Shown here in pieces: positions 24,156-36,253 of a stretch of DNA of 64,000 nucleotides (within the stretch, counting starts at the first letter, position 1; every line of letters starts with the position of its first letter). The position numbers and the translations under genes were made by a program. Under the pieces are notes generated by a model. That model saw only the letters and a list, made by a program, of their open reading frames with translations. It made no database searches and was not told the DNA's origin. This DNA is from Paramecium sonneborni. Taxonomy: Eukaryota > Ciliophora > Oligohymenophorea > Peniculida > Parameciidae. The stretch is from the NCBI GenBank assembly GCA_905182985.1, contig CAJJDN010000029.1, positions 2,662 to 66,661 of the forward strand, in the 5' to 3' direction.

Positions 24156-26959
24156 TCAAAATTGACCAACTATTTTCATAAACACATCTTCTAGATTAGT
24201 TTGGCTAATTCCCCAATCTAAAAATAGATAAATATATATTAACCTGAGATTTGCAAGGAATGTTTTTATTTTTCAATTTACCAAAATATGTCTGAAACTT
24301 TGCAATTCTCTCCAGATATTGAATAAATAAGATTGCCATTGAATTCTGATAGTATAATAGATTGAGGTAGAATATCATGAATGAAATCTTTAACTTTATT
24401 GATATAGAATTGTGATCTAAATAAAACTAAATAAAATACTCTTGATTATTATGAATAGACTATAAATATTTATCTCTATGAATTTATATAGATAAATGAT
24501 ATCCACCTCCATAAACATTTTTTAATCTTTGAGGAGTGCCAATACATTTGAGTATTCCTTGACTCATTATCCCTAAAAATAATCTAGATAATAAGACCTA
24601 TTCTATTGCATAATACATCTGCTTCTTCCATAGAATGTGTAGTCAATACCATAGCTCTTCTTTCTCTACATTATTATATAATTTCCCATAATTATCTTCT
24701 ATTATCTGGGTCTAAACCTGTGGATGGTTCATCTAAAAATACAATTAAAGGTTCTCCAACCAAAGCTATAGCTATTGATAATCTTCTTTTCATTCCACCT
24801 GATAATTATTATGTTTAATAATTAAAATATGGCTCTAATTTGACTTCTGCCATACTTTATTATACTCTGACTCTTTCCATATCTCGATGTATTCCTTTTA
24901 ATCTTGCATAAAATAATAAATGTTCTTCAACTGTTAATTCAGGCCATAATAAATCAAATTATGGACATACTCCGATTCTCATTTATACATCTTTTAATTA
25001 TTTTGTAATAGAATATCCTCCAATTAAAGCAGTTCCTTCAGTACATCCATATAATCCTGTAATAGTTGATATAATTGATGTCTTTCCAGCTCCATTTGGA
25101 CCCAATAAACCAAATATCTCTCCTTTTTCTACACACAAACTAAAACTTTTAACAGCTACATTATTTTCATAAACTTTTCTTATATCTTTACAAACTAATG
25201 GATAATCTTATAAATTTTTTAATTTATAAACTTTCTCTCTCTCTTGTAATACATCAGAATCCTCTTCCAATTAATTCACATTTAATCCCAATTAATCGTC
25301 TTCTTAAAATTAAATATACTATGTTTTTTTGAAGAATTTGCAAATCCATGGTTCAGTTGCAACTCCATACTCTTATGGTATTATCTCATGAAGATAAATT
25401 CCCATTATTGCAAATAAAATACTATTACAATATAATGACATTAAACATCCTTAAATTTCTGGACTTATATGTTCTAATTCTGTATAACATCCATGTTATG
25501 ATACGCAAGCTAATTTACATTATTAATATTTTGTACCAAATGATAAAATGTAAAATAATCTACCAAATGCTATTTATGGAACTATTCTAAGATACCATGG
25601 CAATTCCAATGGATCGGGATATATTGCCAAATTTATTGTTGATGCCATTATAGTACCCCATACAGATATTAAATATCCTATAATAGTAGCTGTTCTTGAT
25701 TTATTCAAAAATACTTAAAAGAAAAAGGACAATGATATCTATGTTAATCCCCAACCTATCAATATTAATAACTAAATAATTATTGATAACTATATACAAT
25801 TAAATTAGAATCAGTGTATTTAAATACTTATATCTCAATTCCATACATTGCTACCAAATAAAATAATATATAAGTGAATAAAGTAAGTATCCAACTAAAT
25901 AAATATTAAACTATCCAATAATCCATCATTTTCATCCCGTTCATTTTCATCATCTATAATAATCTTTCCTCTTTATCTAAAACTATTGCATATAGAAACA
26001 CTGGCAATAAAAGTGATAATGACAATGGAAATAATAAAGCTCCCATTAAATTTATTGCCTTCTATACTAAATTCCTATCCTCTCCTACCATTGGCATATA
26101 TTATATCCCTGAAATCAACCAAACTTTTGGATTCAATTTATGTAAATAAGCTCTAGATATCAAATCTATTAATCCAACCTAACCTTCAGATACCAACATT
26201 AAATTATTTGTCTTATTGTCACCTACTTTAAAAAATAATTTTGTTATTCCATTAGCTCTATGATATTCAGGAATTCTCAAGTCATTCACTTAGATTGTTA
26301 CATTCAAATATTCTTCATTTGCATTATGAAATGTAAATCCTCCATCTGGTATCATCCAAATATTCTCAAGATCTCTTCCTCTATAAAATGGCTACGTATT
26401 TAGATATTATATTCTTTAATAGATATCTTCATTTATTGATTCCTCTGGTTATTATAAATATGGAATATTTCTCAACTCACTCTTATTGTTTGATTTACAA
26501 CCTGCTTGTTGAAGAATATTTTACAATACTCCAGATGACCTTTTATAACATCACTTTTTATTATACATATTCTTTCCAATTTAACCATTATTCCAACCTA
26601 TAAATTGTTATTCAAGATCACTTAATTTAGAAACATCATAAAAATACCTAATTTTTATAATTATTTTACCATTAAAGACATGAAACATTCTTAAACATTG
26701 GAATTTAAGAATATAAAAATGGAATATTCAAAATATATGGAAAATCCAATTAAAATGTCCATCCTGAAAATTTATCAAATATTATTTCTTATATAATATA
26801 GACAAGCACTAAACAGATTAATGGTGTCAAAATCTAACATATATTAGTTCCTATTTATCGTGATTGAATTGATGCATTCTTATAAAATAGAGCTCTAAAT
26901 TAATAGCTCTTTTTCATAAAATTAATTATGACATAATCGAAAAGTTTTAATTTCATCAT
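24156..26959 (-). CDS. ABC transporter, subfamily A, half-size
   Basis: 884 residues with six introns (26648-26669, 26540-26566, 25772-25797, 24573-24597, 24417-24439, 24218-24243). One transmembrane domain is followed by one ATP-binding domain. The N-terminal helix ([16 protein letters not shown]) and a long extracytoplasmic loop precede helices such as [20 protein letters not shown] and [14 protein letters not shown]. The NBD has Walker [11 protein letters not shown]-loop [17 protein letters not shown] signature [12 protein letters not shown], Walker [14 protein letters not shown] and the switch His in TTHSMEEAD, and the subfamily-A tail [12 protein letters not shown]. All catalytic motifs are intact. 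It presumably dimerises and moves lipids; substrate unknown. Confidence 0.92.
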
Positions 26960-26984
26960 TTATATATAATATATATAATACATA

Positions 26985-27187
26985 ATGAATTAAACTGATC
27001 AAAGTCAATAAAGTTAAGACAATCAACCTACAGTGTTCTCATATGACCCTAAACTATTTCAACTATTATAAAAAGCCTTATTGCTTGTATCAAAATAAAA
27101 GTAATTTCTCGTATTAAATCAAGACCTTAAAATCCAATTAAATTTGTTGCAGATTATATGAAATAAAATGGTGATGATAGCTTTTGA
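26985..27187 (+). CDS. DPY30-motif mini-protein
   Basis: 59 residues after a 23-nt intron (27101-27123). The C-terminus KPQNPIKFVADYMKQNG matches the DPY30 dimerisation motif (R/K-P-x-(N/D)-P-I-x-F-(L/V)-A-x-Y). Preceding it is an amphipathic helix (PKLFQLLQKALLLVSKQK). DPY30 motifs dock onto amphipathic helices in histone methyltransferase complexes and in axonemal radial spokes; either role is possible here. It begins only 25 bp from the ABC transporter start on the other strand, so the two share one very short promoter region. Confidence 0.7.
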
Positions 27188-27439
27188 TTTGCATTATTAT
27201 TTTCAATTTATATTTGTACTAATTCTCAAATTATAATTGAACATTACTTATAAATACATAAATACAAAATAGTATGTTTTATATTTAATTTCAATTATAC
27301 TTCAATTTGTTCGGTATGATTTAATCTATCTTTTCTAAGAAATTAATTCCTGTTTTTATTCATAAAAATTGTACTATTAATTCTTTTTAGTTTAAAATTT
27401 TATGTTTGATATGAAATATATTAAAATTAATAACTAAAT

Positions 27440-30400
27440 ATGATTACACAACTCACAAAGAAAGGCCATATCAATTCGAAAGTATTCATATTAGAAAGAA
27501 TGCTTCATTTATATTATTTTGTAAGTCTTTAATAGATAATCTTTTATTTAATTAGCATTTTAGGTGACTTATAAAGCATCACATTTTTATGGGTTCCTAT
27601 TTTTGAATCCAAAAAATTAACATTTTTTTCTAATAAAATTAATTATGAGTCATTTATTATTTACTTAAGCAGGATCGATGAGTTGATAAACTATTAATTC
27701 GATCCATCTTTACAATATTATTTTATTCCACTTTTAATTTAAATTTTCATGTTTTTTGTACCCTTATTCATATTGATTTATTTATAAAGCAAATAAAGGA
27801 TACTAAAACTTACTATTGTTAATTGCTACTTAAAATTTAGCTCAATGTTATTTCAAATATTTCTAACCTACTTATTTATTCCTTTTATGATATTATGTGC
27901 TCAGTCTATAATTATGACACTAAATTAAAATAAATCTATTTTTAACATAATTTTCACCTCATTTTCTCTGGTGTTAACTATTTTTATTGCTATCATCAAC
28001 ATAATGCTCAACAGAGAAACAATTGATTTAAAAGTGAATAGATTTTAAAAATTTAATTAAACGTTTCTGGATTATCTTTAAATAATCATTTAGATATTGT
28101 AAATTTTTGTTTATAGTATTATAAAAAATGAAATTAATGGATTAACATTATAAAGCATTTTAGTTCTCACAATTTCACTAATTAACGCCTTATAAGTTTT
28201 CTAGTATGAATACACTGACATCATAAGAGTAAAAATAAGTTTGATTATTTAATCATTTGGATTCACTTCATCGATTTATCATCTAATTATGAATTTACAA
28301 TAAGATTCAATAGCTTTGTTTACAAATACTGGAATCATATTAATTTTTATATCTTTAAGCAAATTATTAATAATTTTTTATAATCATAGAGAATATAATT
28401 TACAAAACAATATTATATAAATAAAGCAATATTAGATAATTAAGTTTTATTTATCACGACTCATTACAGATGATATATCAAAAAATGAAAAAAAAATAAA
28501 TAATTCTATCATATTAAATTGGATTAACAAAATTGTTTAATAAAATACAAATGATTCATAAGCAAAGTCGACATATTTAAATATATTAACATCCCAAAAT
28601 TTAGATGCTTTTATTTAAAAGAAACTAAAATAATATGTAAAAAGTATCTCAAAAGCAAAAGGATTTGATTTGCATTATGTAGCCTTATTATATCATTTTG
28701 GGTTTTCAAATCTAGCATTAATTTAAATAAATTCATTAATCAATAAACAATTAATTTAAACAAAATATAAAGGTTTTATAGGAGATGTTGATCTTCCGAG
28801 TAGTAATTTAGATAGTTCTTAGAAATTTGCAGCTCACCTATCAGTTTCTAGTAAATCTGTTCGATCTAATACAGATGAGATCAATGATATAGCTAAAAAA
28901 GCCTAATTCAAAAAAAGTAAATTACTATTTGTTGGTAATTAATAATTGTCATTATTAAATACTGCAAAAGCTATGTATTTAAAAAGTTTGATAAAAGAAA
29001 ACTTATAATACAAATTTTATGAGAATAATAATTCTAAAAATAAATTAGATGATATGCAGTAAGGGGTAGAATTGTTTTTAAAAAATGAAAAAAGAAATTA
29101 GGGATTAAAAAATACAATGATTCAATTGTTAAATGAGAAAGTAAGTTTTGTTTTATAATTTACAACTAAAAAAGCTATTGATGCAGATTAATTATATAAT
29201 AATGCAATAAAACTTAGTAAAACATAAAAAAACTTAGAGAATAAATTATTTCTTAGGTATTAATAATTCCCAAGTTTAAAATTATAATCAATATTAGTGT
29301 TTTATCAAGGAGAGATTCTAAATAATTATATTGAAGCTTATAAATATAAAAATTTAACATCAATGCCTGAAGAATAATTAATTAATATGGATGTTAATAT
29401 TAAAGCAGCATTTTTCTCAAAAAAAGTGGTTTATTTAAATATATAATTAGAGTATAATTAAAATCTCTTAATTACAAGCAAATCTGAAAATTCATTAAGA
29501 TTTTTTTAGATTTCTTAAGAAGAATCTAAATATTTTACTTGTGTTGAATATATTCTTCCATTAGCTATAAAAAATGAGCATAGTTTATTAGTATAAAGAT
29601 TTACATAAACAAGTAAATCAAAATTCTATTTGAATTCTAACTAAGCTTTTTTTAAGTTAAATAATTTATTAATAAAACCATGCTAACTTTTATTTGATAT
29701 TCATTTTGATAATGTTAATCATTATAAGTTTTCTGCATTCTTTTCAGAATGTATCAATTAATCTGCTTATATATTAGTAGATATTAATGAAAAAGTTGGT
29801 GGAATAACAGAGAGTTTTTTTGAAAAGTTAGGATTAGATGAAAATTATAGTAAGTAATTTAATAAATAGGATTCAACATAATTACAAATAGATTATTTGA
29901 TACCGAATTTTAAGAAATTAATTGAAGCTAAATAATAAAATGCAATAACAGAATTAAGATTTTTAAAGGAAGCATTTTTATTAGAAAGTTATGGTGAGAA
30001 ATTAAGAAGTTAAGTTAAATAGTAATCATTAACTTCAACTAATTGGTCTAATATTGAGTAAACATATTTATTTGAAGCAGAAATAAATATTTAATACTAA
30101 GATATTTTTGGTTATAATTATTTCATAATAGAAATAAAAGATGTTAAATAATTATTAAATTCAAAAAGATCATAAGTTTCAAGTAGATTTAGAAAATAGG
30201 AAGATTTAGAGGAGTTATTTGAATTATCAAATTTATCTGAGATTGAAGCTATTGCATAATCTCCAAAAATATCTAGACAGTAAAACAAATTCAAGATTTG
30301 TTATGATGAGAATTCAGATAAGGGTTAAATGAAACAAAAAATAGCTTAAGATATTGAAGCTAAATAAAAAGAAGAAAATATATTATAAGAATAATAAAAA

Positions 30401-32530
30401 TAATAAAATCAATAAGATATATCTTTTTAATAGAATAATATATTAAGTCCAAACTTAAGTAATGCTCCTTGGTAAGATCAATCTCATATTCCATTATAAT
30501 TATAACATATCAGCATTTAATAAGATTTTTTTCATAAAGAAAGTGATAATGAGAAATCATTTTCAGTATATTAATCAAGGAATGTAAAATTGGATGAATT
30601 AGAGGAAGAGTTTAAAAGTAGAAATGCAAGATAAAAGATAAATCTACATTAAAATAAGAATATACAGGGTGAAAAGGAATAATCTTCATCTAATAATGCA
30701 TTTAAAGGAATAAAAAGGTCAATATTTTATAAAAAATATGAAACAATAGTTCAATTAACTGAACCAATAATTCCAACAACTTTGAAAATGTTTATATTTT
30801 TTTAAGAGCTAACTTACATAATTGCATTAAGTTATTTTATTATAATTCTTGGTAGTGCATAAGTAGATCTTAATAGATTTATAGGTGAGATTGATATGAT
30901 CTAATTGCATGCAGGAATAATGAATCCTCATGATTTATATTTGTAAATAAGGTAACCGATAATTACATACAATTCATTTTTATAGGCAGGAAAAATCACA
31001 AAAGAAGAATTCAAAGAATTAACAGATCCTTTGTATGAAAATGTAGGAATTGGATATTATGAATTTAAAGATGGTTTCATCTATTGGTTGAATAATGAAT
31101 ATTTGACACCATTCTTAAAAGATTAAAATATAACTGTATACTATATGCTGCATGATGGATCTCAAACATATCCTATAACTTAAAATATTAGAGAAGCATT
31201 AATGGGTACATTGTCATATTATTATGACTTTAAGTTAAGATTTGAAGCAAGACTGAGTACAGCTAATTAAACATATTAGGTATATTAATTTGCTAATATA
31301 TATAATTTTCATTTCTGGTTGGAAGATTTAACTATGGAAGTATATTAATATTCAAAGAATCGAAGTGTTGATGTAAGTAATAAATGGAGTATGATTTGGA
31401 TTATTTATCTTATGGTTAATATTTGTCCATTGTTTGCAAGCTTATTTTATTATAGGATATTCAATTCTAAATTTGATTAATTTACAAGTCTTTTTAAGTA
31501 TTGTTCATCTTATAGAATGGAATTAGAATTGGAAAGATTAAAGTATATTTTAAAAATAATTAATAAAAATAGTGATTTATTATTTAATTATTAGTTTTAC
31601 ATAGATTAAAAGGAGGAAGAAATTGCTAAATAAAAATAAGAACATGAATAATAAAAAGTTAAAGATATTAAAATTTAGTAATAATTTAAAAAGATATCTT
31701 TTGGCATCAAGTTTATTCTTGTAATTTTGGGTTGGATGGTTTTTTTTGGGTTGAGTTTAGTATCTAATATTTAAATAGGAGAATATTTAAATAAATATTC
31801 AGCAACAGCAGATGCTTATAAATTAATTTAAGATATGTCATTATATGCAGGAACTCTTTATAGAAATAGAGATTTTGGACTTGCTTTTGCAAATTATCCT
31901 TATTTGAGACCTTTTGATGTAGAAAAGTTTTATTTTACCATCAATACAGGTTTAGAAACTATAGATTAATTCTTAAAATTTTCTTACACTTTTGATTCCT
32001 CCAAATATTAAACATCTTTAGAATTCTTCGAATTTTTTTAATCTTTGTAAGAAAAAAATATCTGCATTGTTTTAGGTGATGAAAATTTGGGATTTTTAAA
32101 ATAATATTGTGAGAAATCATTATAAGGTACTTTATTATTAGGATTGTTTCCTACATTAAAATTTATTTCTAATTCTATTTCTATTTAAATGCAAATTAAT
32201 AATTTTACAAAAAGAGTAGAATTTACTAAATATGAAAATGAAGGTAGTCTTATAGTGTTAAGAGCATTTTAATTGATGAGTAAATAATTTAAAATAGGTA
32301 TGGTCAATGTAACAGAATAATAAATTATGATATGCAATACTATTTCAATCATTTTTATTGTATATTCTTTATTATTGATGGCTTATTTTTTATTTATATT
32401 AATGCAAAAATTAATAAAGGATTTGAACTTAGCAAGAAGATTTATTTTATTAATTCCATCAACTGTTTTATTCTTGGATGATCAATTTGATAGACATGTT
32501 CGAATTCTAATTGCAAGCTAAGAATATTGA
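27440..32530 (+). CDS. Giant multi-pass membrane protein, ciliate-type with PAS-like region
   Basis: 1,696 residues in a single intronless frame using many TAA/TAG codons. The first ~330 residues hold roughly seven or eight hydrophobic helices (for example FYFIPLLIQIFMFFVPLFI-like, LVLTIFIAIINIM). A long hydrophilic middle contains a helix-rich region and a PAS-like stretch (SAYILVDINEKVGGITESFF). C-terminal helices occur near residues 1120, 1315, 1420 and 1635 (for example IWIIYLMVNICPLFASLFYY). This architecture matches large membrane proteins expanded in ciliates and distantly like Dictyostelium 'tiny macrocysts' proteins. A sensory or signalling role is inferred. The absence of introns over 5 kb is notable. 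Confidence 0.85.
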
Positions 32531-32582
32531 CACTCAACTATTTTATTTTACATATCATAACTTATTAATAATTAAATTTTAT

Positions 32583-33170
32583 ATGTGTAATTTAGTCATA
32601 TCTCCTAATCTATATTTATGGCAAAATGATAAGACCATAGTCATTGGTAGACATTAGAATCCTTGGAAAGAATGTATATTTAGATTAAGGTAATCACTCT
32701 TTTACATTTTTGAATATATTTATTACATAGGATCCAATAACAATTAATAATGATATACTTATTAATGCTTTATATAATTTAGGTATATATCTAGTAGGAA
32801 TGATATAGTAATAGGAAATAAGAAAATTTCAGGATCAGCATATCAGTTATCATTAGGATGTAAAACTAATTTTTCAGGATCAGCATATCAGTTATCATTA
32901 GGATGTAAAACTAATTCTAATAAATGCATTGCATCATAGAACAATGTTAATAGATGTTGATTAAAATGCATCATCTTAAAATATTTAATACCATCAAAGA
33001 AGAAATTACAGTGTCAAGGCATCGATTCTGTTAAATCTAGAATTGCTTTACTGATAGTCTTTATCCTGATTATATCACCTAATTGAATTAAGTAATAATA
33101 AATAAAAGAAATGATTTTGATGGTATAAAAGAAATCTTTTTAAAGATGAATATACTTTTTCCATAATAAA
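32583..33170 (+). pseudogene. Decayed lipoate-protein ligase A gene
   Basis: Fragments in different frames match the LplA/LIPT1 family: [20 protein letters not shown], then INNDILINALYNLG, then RNDIVIGNKKISGSAYQLSL, ALHHRTMLIDVDQNA, and LKYLIPSKKKLQCQGIDSVK. The RRRSGGGAVYHD block between the first two is missing. At least three frame changes occur that GT-AG introns do not explain, and a 45-bp segment is tandemly doubled. This looks like a pseudogene. Functional relatives attach lipoate to mitochondrial dehydrogenases. Most of it lies inside the duplicated 1,205-bp segment, so it appears again downstream. Confidence 0.65.
32828..32917 (+). repeat. 45-bp tandem duplication inside lipoate-ligase remnant
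   Basis: Two adjacent 45-bp units (32828-32872 and 32873-32917), nearly identical, encode the family's KISGSAYQL-type segment twice (SGSAYQLSLGCKTN twice). The length is a multiple of three so the local frame is kept. It recurs in the second large copy (34034-34123). Confidence 0.9.
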
Positions 33171-33235
33171 ATGATTTATCTACTAAATTAGAATAATGAT
33201 TATTGAAAGCAATATGATAATTATTAAATAAAAAT

Positions 33236-33877
33236 TCAATGAGTTGATTCTTAAAGTTTTTCTATTATAAATTATTTCTTTTTTAATCTTTCCTAGATGA
33301 GTTCTGATTCAGATTTTTGAGTACTTCCTTTATCCTATTATATTAAGAATATGAATACTTATTCTTTGAGATTTTCATCATATAATTCTGTTAAAGAGGG
33401 TAAGATATCATGAGGATTTTTCTTTTTTACTGATAAAATCTTTTCTATTCTTTCATGATTATCACCTTATAATTTATATGGTTCAGGTTTATAATTAACA
33501 GGTAGATCCTATTTATATTATATTAAAAATTAATACAGCTCCATATTTTTTCTTTATGTAAAATTAAGTGTAATTTTGTTTATGAATCAAAACTTTAATA
33601 TCATGAACAGCTCGATCATGTTTAGATACTACTTATGGAGATCTTGGAGATGAACTTACAGTATCTTCATATGTTTATGTATTTTATTATTAAAGTTTAG
33701 GAGTCATTGTTCTTTTTGTATCTCCAATTATAAAATTTTATATTCTTGCTCTTTCTTTCATTCTTTTAAGCTCTCCCTCTTTCTCTCCTTTTCTAATTGC
33801 ACTTTAAGTTGCAGAAGATTGTATTCGGTCTATCTCATTGCTATGTAATCCTATTTATTTTAATAAAACATTATATT
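33236..33877 (-). pseudogene. Truncated 3' copy of the EF-hand coiled-coil gene (likely artefact)
   Basis: Identical to the last part of the gene at 34442-36107, cut off at the N. It covers the same C-terminal protein segment (ERIEKILSVKKKNPHDILPS) and the same introns. It has no start codon and should not be counted as a separate gene. Confidence 0.9.
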
Positions 33878-33878
33878 N
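33878..33878. other. Single-N assembly gap
   Basis: The only ambiguous base noticed in the window. It separates the two identical 1,205-bp copies and marks a contig join or unresolved overlap. Confidence 0.98.
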
Positions 33879-34376
33879 TGTATATTTAGATTAAGGTAAT
33901 CACTCTTTTACATTTTTGAATATATTTATTACATAGGATCCAATAACAATTAATAATGATATACTTATTAATGCTTTATATAATTTAGGTATATATCTAG
34001 TAGGAATGATATAGTAATAGGAAATAAGAAAATTTCAGGATCAGCATATCAGTTATCATTAGGATGTAAAACTAATTTTTCAGGATCAGCATATCAGTTA
34101 TCATTAGGATGTAAAACTAATTCTAATAAATGCATTGCATCATAGAACAATGTTAATAGATGTTGATTAAAATGCATCATCTTAAAATATTTAATACCAT
34201 CAAAGAAGAAATTACAGTGTCAAGGCATCGATTCTGTTAAATCTAGAATTGCTTTACTGATAGTCTTTATCCTGATTATATCACCTAATTGAATTAAGTA
34301 ATAATAAATAAAAGAAATGATTTTGATGGTATAAAAGAAATCTTTTTAAAGATGAATATACTTTTTCCATAATAAA
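33879..34376 (+). pseudogene. Second, truncated copy of the lipoate-ligase remnant
   Basis: Same sequence as 32673-33170, lacking the N-terminal block with GRHQNPW. Probably not a separate locus. Confidence 0.8.
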
Positions 34377-35083
34377 ATGATTTATCTACTAAATTAGAAT
34401 AATGATTATTGAAAGCAATATGATAATTATTAAATAAAAATTCAATGAGTTGATTCTTAAAGTTTTTCTATTATAAATTATTTCTTTTTTAATCTTTCCT
34501 AGATGAGTTCTGATTCAGATTTTTGAGTACTTCCTTTATCCTATTATATTAAGAATATGAATACTTATTCTTTGAGATTTTCATCATATAATTCTGTTAA
34601 AGAGGGTAAGATATCATGAGGATTTTTCTTTTTTACTGATAAAATCTTTTCTATTCTTTCATGATTATCACCTTATAATTTATATGGTTCAGGTTTATAA
34701 TTAACAGGTAGATCCTATTTATATTATATTAAAAATTAATACAGCTCCATATTTTTTCTTTATGTAAAATTAAGTGTAATTTTGTTTATGAATCAAAACT
34801 TTAATATCATGAACAGCTCGATCATGTTTAGATACTACTTATGGAGATCTTGGAGATGAACTTACAGTATCTTCATATGTTTATGTATTTTATTATTAAA
34901 GTTTAGGAGTCATTGTTCTTTTTGTATCTCCAATTATAAAATTTTATATTCTTGCTCTTTCTTTCATTCTTTTAAGCTCTCCCTCTTTCTCTCCTTTTCT
35001 AATTGCACTTTAAGTTGCAGAAGATTGTATTCGGTCTATCTCATTGCTATGTAATCCTATTTATTTTAATAAAACATTATATT
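33879..35083. repeat. Copy 2 of 1,205-bp perfect direct duplication
   Basis: Second copy, continuous with the intact EF-hand coiled-coil gene to its right. It also contains a second, 5'-truncated lipoate-ligase remnant (33879-34376). If the duplication is false, copy 1 joins the left flank and copy 2 the right flank of one real 1,205-bp locus. Confidence 0.95.
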
Positions 35084-36107
35084 CTTTTTTAAGTTAAATT
35101 ATTAGTTTGTGTTCTTATTCTATTAATTTAGCTTTTAATTATTCCATTTGTTTTTAATGTTTACGTTATAATTCATCCTTTTAACTTTCAATACGTTTTT
35201 CTTACTCTTATGCCACTCTCTCTTATTCAGCTTTCTCCATATTTTTTAATTCTCTACGAAAATCCATTGCTTCCTCTACTCTCTCATCTAAAGAAACTAA
35301 CTTTTCTTAAGTTTATAAATCTTTTAGTTTTCTTTTTGGTTTTACTTTTAAAAACTCAGTATTTTTTGATAACTTATCTTCCAATTATCCCATTTCTTCT
35401 TATTATTTTTATATTTAGGTCTATCTAAACATATTATCATATTTTCTTTATACATTCTTATTCTTTTCTAATTTTCAAACTATTAAAAATAATTATAGTA
35501 TTTCTCATAAAAATCATCTAATTTTTCTAATCCTATTTCTTTATAAGTTGAAACTTCAGATTTATAAATCTTCTATCTTAATACATCTTAATATTCACAA
35601 ATATTTTATTCTAATGTTCTTATAGCCTTCATTAATTATTTGAATGGAACATATTATTATATTTATAATAATAGATTTGCAACTTATTACATTTTTTCTT
35701 TTATAATGCTAAAAACTAAAATTTACTCATCTTCATTTAAAAATCTAAATTATAAAATAATCTTATTACCCATCATTATCTTAATCGAATAAATCAAAGA
35801 AATCCTTTCCATTAGAAATCTTTAACATCATTTTTAAATCCTCTTTACAAGTATCAAAAACTTAAAGAGCTGTTTTATATGGTATTTAAACTTATGTAAA
35901 ATCATTTCTTCTAAATTCCTTCCATATATTAGCACATTTTTATGGAGCTGCCATAAATATTTCACCTAAATAATTATTAAATATCTTATTACCTTCTGCT
36001 TATACTTATCTTATATAGGTTTTAGGTAAAGATGATAATGCTGAATAATTTGTTTACTAAATTAATTTTGATGCATAAAGTGATGATTTTGTTTCTGTCT
36101 AATACAT
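34442..36107 (-). CDS. EF-hand coiled-coil protein
   Basis: 518 residues after removing four introns (25, 32, 28 and 24 nt). The N-terminal third is helical (QAEGNKIFNNYLGEIFMAAP) and leads to one EF-hand-like loop, FFDLFDQDNDGFLNEDEQIL, with D-x-D-x-D-G spacing that should bind calcium. A long charged coiled coil follows (LVSLDERVEEAMDFRRELKN, EKRIESQKDELQRKHQKQME). The C-terminus ends KLQESTH. The start is ATG at 36105-36107. Regulation by Ca2+ and a cytoskeletal role are inferred. The last ~640 bp are duplicated at 33236-33877. Confidence 0.8.
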
Positions 36108-36253
36108 TTTATATATAAATTATTATTAAATATTAAAAATTAAAACAATTCGACAAACTCTCCATTTTTTAATGCTTCACTTAAAGTAATACAATCTAAA
36201 ACAAGTCCAAAATTGATTCTAAATTATTTATATAATTTTAATTATAAGTTAAT

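Larger units (their letters stand above)
32673..33877. repeat. Copy 1 of 1,205-bp perfect direct duplication
   Basis: Positions 32673-33877 are repeated, as far as I can read, without a single difference at 33879-35083, with one N (33878) exactly between. The copy holds most of the lipoate-ligase pseudogene (plus) and the 3' part of the EF-hand coiled-coil gene (minus). Perfect identity, precise abutment on an N and truncation of a gene at the junction all point to a false duplication made during gap closure. Confidence 0.95.

Noticed and set aside
24218..26959. Two genes instead of one ABC transporter
   Set aside because: All apparent breaks are resolved by six GT-AG introns that give exactly 884 codons with TMD, NBD and the family tail in order.
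32828..32917. CRISPR-like or regulatory tandem repeat
   Set aside because: Only two units with no spacers, and they encode the same lipoate-ligase segment twice.
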